Virus record (IMG/VR): IMGVR_UViG_3300044629_000226
Location: 1 to 42,666 of that record
Length of the DNA stretch: 42,666 bases
Direction: 5' to 3' (one strand)
Source of the DNA: a virus
Position numbers and translations under genes: made by a program. Shown piece after piece: positions 22,793-29,232 of the stretch (positions within the stretch are counted from its first letter, which is position 1; each line of letters opens with the position of its first letter). The notes beneath the pieces are model-generated. The model had not been told where the DNA came from, did not search any database, and saw only the letters and a list, made by a program, of their open reading frames with translations.

Positions 22793-23875
22793 TTAGCTGC
22801 CGTTGCCCTTGAGAACCACGGCACAGTACGGACGGAGCGTGCCGCCGCCGTGCATGGCCTTCGACACCATGAGCCAACGCTGCATGGCGACCGAGTACTC
22901 CATCTCAGACTGCGGACCCATGTGGTTGACCCACACTGCGGCCTCGCTCTGGAAGCAGATGGCACGGACATTGGCGTTGCCGGACATACGCCACCGGGAC
23001 GGGCCGGTGGTGACATTCTGGTTGAACGGCGAGTTCTGGCTGAGGAAGATCTTGACGCCGTTGTAGTCCAGTTCCCCGGTGTAGCCGACACCGGCAGTGC
23101 TCGGAGGAGCACCGAATGGACTCATGTTCTGGATGCCGCCGAACGATGCGTTGGTGGCGGCAAGCGGAACCGGAGGGATGCCCAGCTTTCGGGCGGCAAG
23201 GAAGAGGTACTGGTCAACGACGCAGAACCGATTCTCCTTGGGGACATCGAGGGCGTCCCAAGCGGCCTGAACAGAGTCGATGCCGCTGATGAGGGTTTCA
23301 CCTGCGGTGGCGATGTTGGCCGAGGAGATGCCGCTGTAGTGCAGCACATCGAGGCTGTTGTTGGTCCAGACGCCGCCGCTGATGCTGAGGTTCGAGTCGG
23401 TGATGGCACCGGGGAACGCATCGTCGGTGTCGTTGGCGGTGACGGCCGCGTTGTACAGGAGGGTGTACGCACGCTTGTCGGCCTGCTTGGCAAGCTCGTG
23501 GCCCTGGGCACGGGTCACGGGGCCTCGGACATCGTACGATGCGAGCATGAGGTCGATCGAGTCGAAGGCGTGGCTCGTGATGAGCGGACGGGTATCGAGC
23601 CCGAACTCCTCGTAGCCAGTCTCGAACTCCTGACCGAGGATCTCGGCCCCGGCCTCGTGGATCTCGCTACCGGCCTTCCAGGTCTTCGGCACGCGGGCCG
23701 TGATGGAGCCTGGGGCGATGAAGCCCTGACGGAGCTTCGGTGCGAGGGTGATCGCAGTCTCAAACGCCTGGAGGGTTTCGCCCTGCCAAGCGGTGAGGAA
23801 CATTTCGTTGGCGTCGCGAGAGGCCGCAGCCGTCGCGAAGTTCGTCATCGGACGAACGAGAATCGAAGAAGACAT
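22793..23875 (-). CDS. Major capsid protein (T7 gp10-like), 360 aa
   Basis: ATG 23875 follows AAGGACC at suitable distance. An upstream in-frame TTG at 23899 is less likely. The 360-residue protein has a HK97-fold-like layout: N-arm helix, long E-loop-rich region (TARVPKTWKAGSEIHEAG), helix LAKQADKRAYTLLYNAA (spine), and a C-terminal P-domain with QSEAAVWVNHMGP and the ending CAVVLKGNGS. T7 gp10A is 344. A 400-bp leader with tRNA and repeats precedes it. Confidence 0.93.
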   Translation of the reverse strand: MSSSILVRPMTNFATAAASRDANEMFLTAWQGETLQAFETAITLAPKLRQGFIAPGSITARVPKTWKAGSEIHEAGAEILGQEFETGYEEFGLDTRPLITSHAFDSIDLMLASYDVRGPVTRAQGHELAKQADKRAYTLLYNAAVTANDTDDAFPGAITDSNLSISGGVWTNNSLDVLHYSGISSANIATAGETLISGIDSVQAAWDALDVPKENRFCVVDQYLFLAARKLGIPPVPLAATNASFGGIQNMSPFGAPPSTAGVGYTGELDYNGVKIFLSQNSPFNQNVTTGPSRWRMSGNANVRAICFQSEAAVWVNHMGPQSEMEYSVAMQRWLMVSKAMHGGGTLRPYCAVVLKGNGS

Positions 23876-23899
23876 TGGTCGGATGGTCCTTGTGGACAA

Positions 23900-23948
23900 G
23901 TCCGACGGTCAACCTACCGAGAGTGTCGCTACTTGGTGTCCGACGGTC
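23900..23948. repeat. Direct repeat in capsid leader
   Basis: GTCCGACGGTC occurs at 23900-23910 and 23938-23948, 38 bp apart, within the untranslated leader between the tRNA and the capsid start. It may mark a regulatory site or phage promoter copies. I cannot tell which. Confidence 0.45.
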
Positions 23949-24026
23949 GCTCGTCGGGCTTTCGCGGTCTACGGCCCGAAGTTGTCGGACCAATGGTGAA
24001 GCCTCCCCCACAGCGGGGAAGGTGAA

Positions 24027-24099
24027 GGGGTGAAGGAGGAATCGAACCTCCGTCCTCCGGGCTATCAGTCCGGCGCTCTCCCACTGAGCGTATTCACCC
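24027..24099 (-). tRNA. tRNA-Ile (GAU)
   Basis: A 73-nt cloverleaf: acceptor GGGTGAA pairs perfectly with TTCACCC; the D arm has the GCTC/GAGC stem and an AGTGGGA loop; the anticodon loop CTGATAG gives GAU (Ile); the T arm GGAGG-TTCGATT-CCTCC is canonical. Two flaws are visible: an A-C mismatch closes the anticodon loop (31-39), and one extra base lies between acceptor and D stem. CCA is not encoded. It lies just upstream of the capsid gene in the same transcript. Confidence 0.8.
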
Positions 24100-24108
24100 A
24101 CCTGTGAT

Positions 24109-24194
24109 TGCCTATGGGGGACTGGACCCCCGTTCCGGCTGAGCCGGGTGTTTTCCAAAAGCCCGAATATGTCGGTGCCGCACACCAATAGGCA
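24109..24194 (-). ncRNA. tRNA-like cloverleaf element, class-II shape
   Basis: The 86-nt element closes with a perfect 7-bp stem (TGCCTAT/ATAGGCA). It contains three clear hairpins in tRNA order: GGTG-TGCGG-CACC (D-arm position), CCGGC-TCA-GCCGG (long variable arm position) and GGGGG-TCCAGT-CCCCC (T-arm position). The anticodon arm is not convincing: CGGG/CCCG flank a loop with TTTTGGAAAA. It lies 10 nt upstream of the tRNA-Ile. It may be a decayed class-II tRNA or a structured RNA that mimics one. Confidence 0.5.
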
Positions 24195-24235
24195 TTGACC
24201 GGGCACGCTTGGTGTCGTGCTCTCGGTTCACTTGG

Positions 24236-24340
24236 TCAGTTGATCTTGTTCTGGAGGAACTTCATCGGCCAGAGATGGCCGCAGATGTACCCGCAAAGGG
24301 CACCGGTGAGTCCGACCAGACAGAATGCGATGAAACCCAT
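24236..24340 (-). CDS. 34-residue single-pass membrane protein
   Basis: ATG 24340 is preceded by AAGGAGAAGTGAGATC, a strong ribosome-binding site. The peptide begins MGFIAFCLVGLTGALCGYIC and ends KFLQNKIN: one Gly-rich hydrophobic helix and a basic C-terminus. It sits downstream of the spanin-like lipoprotein. It may be a small holin, antiholin or lysis accessory. No homologue recognised. Confidence 0.6.
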   Translation of the reverse strand: MGFIAFCLVGLTGALCGYICGHLWPMKFLQNKIN

Positions 24341-24344
24341 GATC

Positions 24345-24896
24345 TCACTTCTCCTTCTTGAACAGTTCGTTGGTCACGGGATCGAGCCGCATCACGGAGA
24401 CAAGCTCCTTGGGATCGGCCTTGCCGTGAATGACATCGGCTGCCGGCTTGGCCTCAGACCGCTTCCGGTCAGAGGCAAACATGGCACCGACACGGGCAAA
24501 GAGCGGACGCAGCAGGTTCCCGAGTCCCCAGTACCAACTGAGGACGGCGGCTCCGATGACGACGGCAGCGATGGACACCCACTCCAGCAGGTTGACCCAC
24601 TGGTTCTTGGCGTCCTCGACATTGCCGACGGAAACGGCCACCGACTTCGCATCGGACTCGATCGAGTTGGCGGCTGAGTTGATGGCCGAGGCTGAACGCA
24701 CGATCTCAGACGGGTCCGGCATCGGCTTCTGAGCCTCGGAGATGATGTCCTTGCTGTGGTTTTTGATGACCTCGGCCTGCTTGGTGATCTCGGTGGCTGC
24801 CCGACTGATGTTCGCCGTGTGGGAACACGAGGCCGGGGCACAGCCCACGAGAAGCAGACAGGTGAGGATTACCGTGACGGATTGTTTGTGAGCCAT
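24345..24896 (-). CDS. Lipoprotein with a second membrane segment, u-spanin-like, 183 aa
   Basis: The N-terminus has a lipoprotein signal: a hydrophobic core (VTVILTCLLLVGC) with lipobox Leu-Val-Gly-Cys19. Residues 25-95 are a helical, periplasmic-type Ala/Ser/Glu-rich region. A second hydrophobic segment at about 106-125 (WVSIAAVVIGAAVLSWYWGL) is followed by a 50-residue charged tail. A lipid anchor plus inner-membrane helix on one chain is the topology of unimolecular spanins (phage T1 gp11 type), which disrupt the outer membrane at lysis. The C-terminal tail is longer than usual. It overlaps the scaffold gene by 28 nt. Confidence 0.65.
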   Translation of the reverse strand: MAHKQSVTVILTCLLLVGCAPASCSHTANISRAATEITKQAEVIKNHSKDIISEAQKPMPDPSEIVRSASAINSAANSIESDAKSVAVSVGNVEDAKNQWVNLLEWVSIAAVVIGAAVLSWYWGLGNLLRPLFARVGAMFASDRKRSEAKPAADVIHGKADPKELVSVMRLDPVTNELFKKEK

Positions 24897-25684
24897 AGAC
24901 GCTCAGTAACCTCCTGCCGGTACTCGGGACTCATCTGATACCGGGGATCGGAGAAGGCAGCAAGCTGCTCCTGCTTCGATCCGAACGGCTTGAGTCCCGG
25001 CTTGCCGTAGACCGGGGCACCGGCTGGCGTCGGCTTCGGCTCGTTCTTGGTCACGCGATCTGCTTCCCACCGACTCTTCAGGCCGAGCAGCGTGGTCTTC
25101 CACGCGGGGGACTGGAGTGCCATGTGGGTAGTCTGACGCTCCTCAGGAGACAGGGTCGATGCCGCCCATGACTGGATGGCCGCAAGGTTCTCGTCACCGC
25201 CGCAAAGCTGGGCCGCTTCGGTGAGGATCTGCTTCCGCTGGGCCTGATACCCGCTGAGTGTGGCGTTTATGATGGTGTCGGGAATGCCCTGTGCGACCAG
25301 CATCTTACGCAGGTCGTCAGGGAGTTCCCCGGTTCGGCTGACGGCAGTCTCGACCTTCTTCCAAAGGTCAGGACCGTCCGACTTCGGCGGATCGGGAAGG
25401 CCGAGAGGAGTCTCTCCCTTCACCTCCGGAGAGGGTTCGGGAGCCTTGGCCTGCTGACTCTCCAGTTGCTTCCGGAGATCGGCGGCCTCCTGTGCCTTCT
25501 GGGTGAAGCCTCGGTACAGTTCGGCGTAGCCCTGCACCGCCGCCTTGATCGACTCCTCGGGATCTGCCCGACGGTACTTGTCGGGGATCTGGTTGGGGTC
25601 GGCCCGGATCTTGGCCTCGAAGGTCTGGATCAGTTGATCGACCGGACTGGTTTCTTGGGTTGTCTTGTTGCTCTCGTCGCTCAT
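24869..25684 (-). CDS. Scaffold/capsid assembly protein (T7 gp9-like), 271 aa
   Basis: Acidic, Gln/Glu/Pro-rich, largely helical protein (DQLIQTFEAKIRADPNQIPD, later LRKQLESQQAKAPEPSPEV) between portal and capsid. Length is near T7 gp9 (307). Its C-terminus is basic with short hydrophobic turns (GKPGLKPFGSKQEQ), as expected for capsid binding. Scaffold guides prohead assembly and leaves before DNA packaging. Confidence 0.88.
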   Translation of the reverse strand: MSDESNKTTQETSPVDQLIQTFEAKIRADPNQIPDKYRRADPEESIKAAVQGYAELYRGFTQKAQEAADLRKQLESQQAKAPEPSPEVKGETPLGLPDPPKSDGPDLWKKVETAVSRTGELPDDLRKMLVAQGIPDTIINATLSGYQAQRKQILTEAAQLCGGDENLAAIQSWAASTLSPEERQTTHMALQSPAWKTTLLGLKSRWEADRVTKNEPKPTPAGAPVYGKPGLKPFGSKQEQLAAFSDPRYQMSPEYRQEVTERLWLTNNPSR

Positions 25685-25687
25685 GGA

Positions 25688-27181
25688 TCATTGTCTCGCT
25701 GCGTTCTCAGCCATTCGTCCGGCAGAGGCAATCCCCTGCTGGGCGACCTGCATACGCATGGCCTGTTCGGCCTCTGCCTTCTTGTCTTCTTCCGTCTTGA
25801 CGATGCCGACGGTGTCCCACCGCTTCGCCGTGACGAACCGATTGAGCCACCCGTCCCACTTGACCTCGCCCTGAACGGGCGGAAGCTGGGCGACGAGCGT
25901 GGCGAACTCTGCGAGTTCACCCTCTTCGATCTCCTGCTTCAGGATGGTCAGGCCGGTTCGGACCTGAAGCTGAAGTAGCTTGCCAGGCTCGATGTTCTTC
26001 AGGACATCCTTGGGGATCTCCTTGCGGTCCACCATGAGGGCAATCGTCCGGCGGATGATCGGGATCTGGACCTCGTCGGCCTTGTTGCTGAAGTTGGGAC
26101 CGAGAGTGCCCGCCATCTGGCGAAGCATGGCGGTCCATTCAGTAGCCGTGACTCGATCGCCGTTACGCTGGATCGAGCCCGGATCGAGGAATGTCTTGCC
26201 GATGTCCCGACGGTACAGGCCGAGGGCCTGCTGAATCGTCTGCATCTGGGCCGGGGCCGCAGCCTGGATCGGGAAGATCTCGCCCTGACGGGCTCCGATG
26301 AACTGACCGTTCTCGGTCTGCTCGATGTCCCGGATCTCGGTGATGCCTCCTGGATCGACGCCCATCAGCAGCTTCGACGCGATGACCGAGCATTCCTTGA
26401 GGGACTTGCCGAGGACTTCCGCCATGCGGATATCGCCCTCGTTCTCCTCGACGAATGACCGGCAGTAGTGCTGCTTCGGTATGCGACGCCATCCGTTGAC
26501 GACGAACGGCTGGTACTCGTACTCGCCGCTGTCTACGGTTGCGTCACGGAACTCCTTGGTGGCGTACCACACCCCGTCCCTGAGGACACATTCGGTGTAG
26601 CACGCCTCCTCGATCCCGCTGCCCTGACCCTTCGGGATCGAGCCCCATTCGTCGGGCAGTGCGTCAGGGTCCAGCCATTCCCGGAGGATGACATGGACGA
26701 CCTTGCCGTTGGGCAGGCGTCGAACCACGAAGTCCTCAAGGGAGTGGTTTGAGAAGGTGAAGTCGTCGTGATACCAGATGAGGTCCTGACCGCCCACGAG
26801 CATCATCTCGTTGGAGTCGGTGAAGATCGTCCGGAGGTTGGTGTTGTAGAGCCGATCCGACACCAGCCGACACAGGCGATTGAGAACCTGCTGGTCAGCC
26901 GAGGTGTCGGTTCCCGGAGGAACCTTGGTCTGGTCCACCGTGATCTCGAACAGGCTCCGGGCGTTCGGGGGGAACACCGCATCCGTGATCTTCGCCGCAA
27001 GGGACGAGACTCCACGGGCACTGGTCGAGTCGTAGGTGAGCGGGATCTCGGTGGTGTCATTGACGCCCTCCTCCGGAAACAGGGAGGGGATCGTCAGCGA
27101 GGCACACCGACGGGCGATGTCGATTCGGTTCTCGCGGATACCGGCTAGTCGGTCATACCGGGTTCGGATGAGTTCAGACAT
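25688..27181 (-). CDS. Portal / head-to-tail connector (T7 gp8-like), 497 aa
   Basis: The 497-residue sequence matches the T7 connector family: N-terminal helix (YDRLAGIRENRIDIARRC), clip region with LTYDSTSARGVSSLAAKITD and PPNARSLFEI, the central WYHDDFTFSNHSLEDFVVRR segment and C-terminal helical barrel ending in an Ala/Gln-rich tail (AEQAMRMQVAQQG). T7 gp8 is 536. It forms the dodecameric ring through which DNA enters and leaves. ATG overlaps the upstream 65-residue gene. Confidence 0.93.
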   Translation of the reverse strand: MSELIRTRYDRLAGIRENRIDIARRCASLTIPSLFPEEGVNDTTEIPLTYDSTSARGVSSLAAKITDAVFPPNARSLFEITVDQTKVPPGTDTSADQQVLNRLCRLVSDRLYNTNLRTIFTDSNEMMLVGGQDLIWYHDDFTFSNHSLEDFVVRRLPNGKVVHVILREWLDPDALPDEWGSIPKGQGSGIEEACYTECVLRDGVWYATKEFRDATVDSGEYEYQPFVVNGWRRIPKQHYCRSFVEENEGDIRMAEVLGKSLKECSVIASKLLMGVDPGGITEIRDIEQTENGQFIGARQGEIFPIQAAAPAQMQTIQQALGLYRRDIGKTFLDPGSIQRNGDRVTATEWTAMLRQMAGTLGPNFSNKADEVQIPIIRRTIALMVDRKEIPKDVLKNIEPGKLLQLQVRTGLTILKQEIEEGELAEFATLVAQLPPVQGEVKWDGWLNRFVTAKRWDTVGIVKTEEDKKAEAEQAMRMQVAQQGIASAGRMAENAARQ

Positions 27182-27371
27182 CGCTCACCCCCGGAATGTA
27201 CAGGCCCGTGACCACGCTACGAACCGAGGCCCGGCTCCGGCGGTTCCCCGCCAGGCTGTCCGCTGCTGACCTTGCGGCCTTTTCGCGGTCCTTTTCGGCC
27301 TCGTCCGCTATCTGCTCCGGCGTCTTCACCGGGGCCGGTGCTGGAGAGTCCGGGGTGTCGAATATTCCCAT
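27174..27371 (-). CDS. Small pre-portal protein, 65 aa
   Basis: ATG 27371 has GAGG at a good distance. The protein begins MGIFDTPDSPAPAPVKTPEQ, continues as a charged helix (ADEAEKDREKAARSAADSL) and ends in a basic, hydrophobic segment (SVVTGLYIPGV). Similar short proteins precede portals in many podoviruses, with no known function. It overlaps the end of the 113-residue frame by 155 nt in another frame and the portal start by 8 nt. Confidence 0.75.
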   Translation of the reverse strand: MGIFDTPDSPAPAPVKTPEQIADEAEKDREKAARSAADSLAGNRRSRASVRSVVTGLYIPGVSDV

Positions 27372-27558
27372 GAATGCCTCGTTGCTTCTGGTAGCGGATC
27401 AGGGCTGCGTCATAGACGGCCCTCGCTCCGGCTGCGTACTTGAGTTGGTCTAGCGTCGTGGCCCTGTAGACCATCGAAGCCGTGATCGGTGGACAGAGGC
27501 GGTCAAGCCACTGGAGGGTTTCCAGCGTGATGATCGGCTCCGGTGCGGAGTTCTTCAT
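27217..27558 (-). CDS. Pre-portal protein; C-terminal half overlaps the next gene
   Basis: The N-terminal ~65 residues look coding (LETLQWLDRLCPPITASMVY, then DQLKYAAGARAVYDAALIRY). The last ~48 residues are Gly/Pro/Arg-rich and are read in a different frame over the 65-residue gene. The coding signal appears to move from this frame to that one near 27371. A +1 shift would fuse them into one protein. Either the long overlap is genuine, the gene really ends by frameshift, or the assembly has an indel. Homology is not recognised. Confidence 0.6.
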   Translation of the reverse strand: MKNSAPEPIITLETLQWLDRLCPPITASMVYRATTLDQLKYAAGARAVYDAALIRYQKQRGIHGNIRHPGLSSTGPGEDAGADSGRGRKGPRKGRKVSSGQPGGEPPEPGLGS

Positions 27559-28012
27559 ACATCTCGTCCGGTGTTCGTGATTGGGTGATGATCCCGATGT
27601 GCGACAGGGCCAGCGAGGCCAGCCTGACGCAGTTCATCGGGCACGGCCCGCCAAGGAACCACCAGCGGAGGTGAGGCCACACAGCGTTGCTGCATGTCCA
27701 CCCGTCCGTCAGAGTCAGCAGGGCGGACACATCGACAAACCGGCGGCCAAGGTCAACGACCCTGACCGCCGGATGGATTCTGTTTGCCGTTGCCGTAGGT
27801 ATCCAGACCGATCCCCTGACCCTTGGGGCCAGCGACCAGTCCTCAACCTCGACATGCACATGGGTCAGGCGTGACCTGCCGATCCAGCGAGTCAGGCACA
27901 GAGGCCATCTCATTGAATCGGAAAAGGTTATACGGACCCTGACAGGACTCGTTAGGGGGCCTGAAGCGGCGTGAAATCCCACAGGATCACCTCCTTCCGC
28001 CGCTTGTCCCAT
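27503..28012 (-). CDS. Putative papain-like/NlpC-P60-type (YiiX-like) protein
   Basis: The conserved part starts near VRVRITFSDSMRW and includes LTRWIGRSRLTHVHVEVED, a His-bearing segment, and near the end PMNCVRLASLALSHIGI, a Cys-bearing segment. A His before a Cys in this order is the circularly permuted papain arrangement of YiiX-type proteins, which may cleave peptidoglycan or lipid bonds. The first ~25 residues overlap the exonuclease end; ATG 27910 is the next in-frame start. The call is tentative. It could be the missing endolysin or a virion enzyme. Confidence 0.55.
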   Translation of the reverse strand: MGQAAEGGDPVGFHAASGPLTSPVRVRITFSDSMRWPLCLTRWIGRSRLTHVHVEVEDWSLAPRVRGSVWIPTATANRIHPAVRVVDLGRRFVDVSALLTLTDGWTCSNAVWPHLRWWFLGGPCPMNCVRLASLALSHIGIITQSRTPDEMYEELRTGADHHAGNPPVA

Positions 28013-28662
28013 AGCGAGGCGTCGAGGATCTTCGCCACCCGTGCCTGGGTGAGTGCGTATTCCATCGAGAAACCTCGTTCCTTGTATGCGTCAATGATCG
28101 CCGCGATAGGGTCTTCGGCCTCTACGAGACTCTGACCCTTCTTTGGACCGACTCCGGGGATGCCGGGGTATCCGTCCGTGCTGTCACCGCTGATCCACTG
28201 ATACAGGAACACCTCCTCGGCTTGCTCCGGACTGATGACGGTGGTCGTCTCCTTGTCCGGATTGTGGTGGATGCCGGGAATCTGACGGAGATCCTTGTCG
28301 ATCGTGACGATGACGGGGTTCTCGACCCGTCCGTTCGTCGCCAGAATCCCGAGGATGTCGTCCGCCTCCAGCTTTTCGTGGTGGGGAGCAACCCGGTAGT
28401 TGGACCGGATGAACTCCTTGCACGCAGACAGGTGGACGGGACGGGGCTTGTCGATGCGGGACTTCTTGTAGTCCGGCCAGAGTCCGTACCGGAACGACTT
28501 CGGGGAGGAGAGGCAGCAGATGGACTCGTCAGCCTCGGCCAGTGCGGCCCAGTGACGAAGCATCCAGTCCGTTGCCCTCTCCGCCTCGTCAACGCCTTCC
28601 GTCTCGCACTGGAGTGCCGCACGGTAGGCCACGATGTCCGCATCAATCAGAGCCGTTCTCAT
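27952..28662 (-). CDS. 5'-3' exonuclease (T7 gp6-like), 236 aa
   Basis: FEN/PIN-type nuclease. Acidic metal ligands appear at Asp7/Asp9 (LIDADIVAY), LEADDILGIL (Glu-Ala-Asp-Asp near 98-101), VTIDKDLRQIPG and GDSTDGYPGIPGVGPKKG, which is the helix-hairpin-helix DNA-binding motif of this family. T7 gp6 removes RNA primers, degrades host DNA and acts in concatemer processing. Length 236 against 300 in T7. ATG 28662 has AAAGGGAACG upstream. Confidence 0.9.
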   Translation of the reverse strand: MRTALIDADIVAYRAALQCETEGVDEAERATDWMLRHWAALAEADESICCLSSPKSFRYGLWPDYKKSRIDKPRPVHLSACKEFIRSNYRVAPHHEKLEADDILGILATNGRVENPVIVTIDKDLRQIPGIHHNPDKETTTVISPEQAEEVFLYQWISGDSTDGYPGIPGVGPKKGQSLVEAEDPIAAIIDAYKERGFSMEYALTQARVAKILDASLWDKRRKEVILWDFTPLQAP

Positions 28663-28674
28663 CGTTCCCTTTCG

Positions 28675-29229
28675 TCAGAGAGTCGCACCGCTGTATGCGA
28701 AGTTCACGGATGCACCGGTTCCGCTGTTGAGCGAACCGACCACCATGATACCGTCCCAGTCCCGAGTGTCAAACTCAAGGACAGAGACATCGTCGGCAAT
28801 GCCGATCGTGCGGTAGGCCGTCACAGGCAGGGACACCGTGGAGATCGTCCAAGTGTCCGCATACCGTGTGTTTCCGCTGCCGCTGTACTGCTTCGCACCA
28901 GCCGTGACCGATCCGGTCATCAGCGTCGAGAAGGTCCAGTATGGCGTCAGTGACCGGGGACCGTCGGCGATCTCGCGGAACCCGTAGATCCCGAAGGTTG
29001 CCGTCTCGTTGTCGGCGTCGCTGACGAGAGCGACAAGCTGGAGGATCGGCTTCTCGGTCGTGATGACGAACCGTCCCGTTGCCATGTTCGATGACGGGGG
29101 ATCGGCGGCATCCGCAATGGATGACGCGATGGCCGTGCTGAAGGTGGTGCCAGCCGTGTTGGCCAGAGTCCACCGGAGGGGCTTGGTTGCCGGATGGCCC
29201 CGGAATCCGTACTGAGCGTTGTAGTGCAT
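28675..29229 (-). CDS. Putative virion/adhesin protein, 184 aa
   Basis: A Ser/Thr/Gly-rich beta protein with no charged helical regions (MHYNAQYGFRGHPATKPLRW, later SGSGNTRYADTWTISTVSLP). It is the last gene of a four-gene cassette inserted between dNMP kinase and exonuclease. It is likely structural or fibre-associated. It has no catalytic motif and no recognised homologue. Confidence 0.6.
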   Translation of the reverse strand: MHYNAQYGFRGHPATKPLRWTLANTAGTTFSTAIASSIADAADPPSSNMATGRFVITTEKPILQLVALVSDADNETATFGIYGFREIADGPRSLTPYWTFSTLMTGSVTAGAKQYSGSGNTRYADTWTISTVSLPVTAYRTIGIADDVSVLEFDTRDWDGIMVVGSLNSGTGASVNFAYSGATL

Positions 29230-29232
29230 GTG

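Noticed and set aside
24101-24200. Calling the 86-nt element a normal tRNA-Ser(GGA)
   Set aside because: A GGA triplet sits in a loop-like segment, but the anticodon stem does not pair, the D loop lacks GG and the T loop lacks TTC, so only a tRNA-like call is supported.
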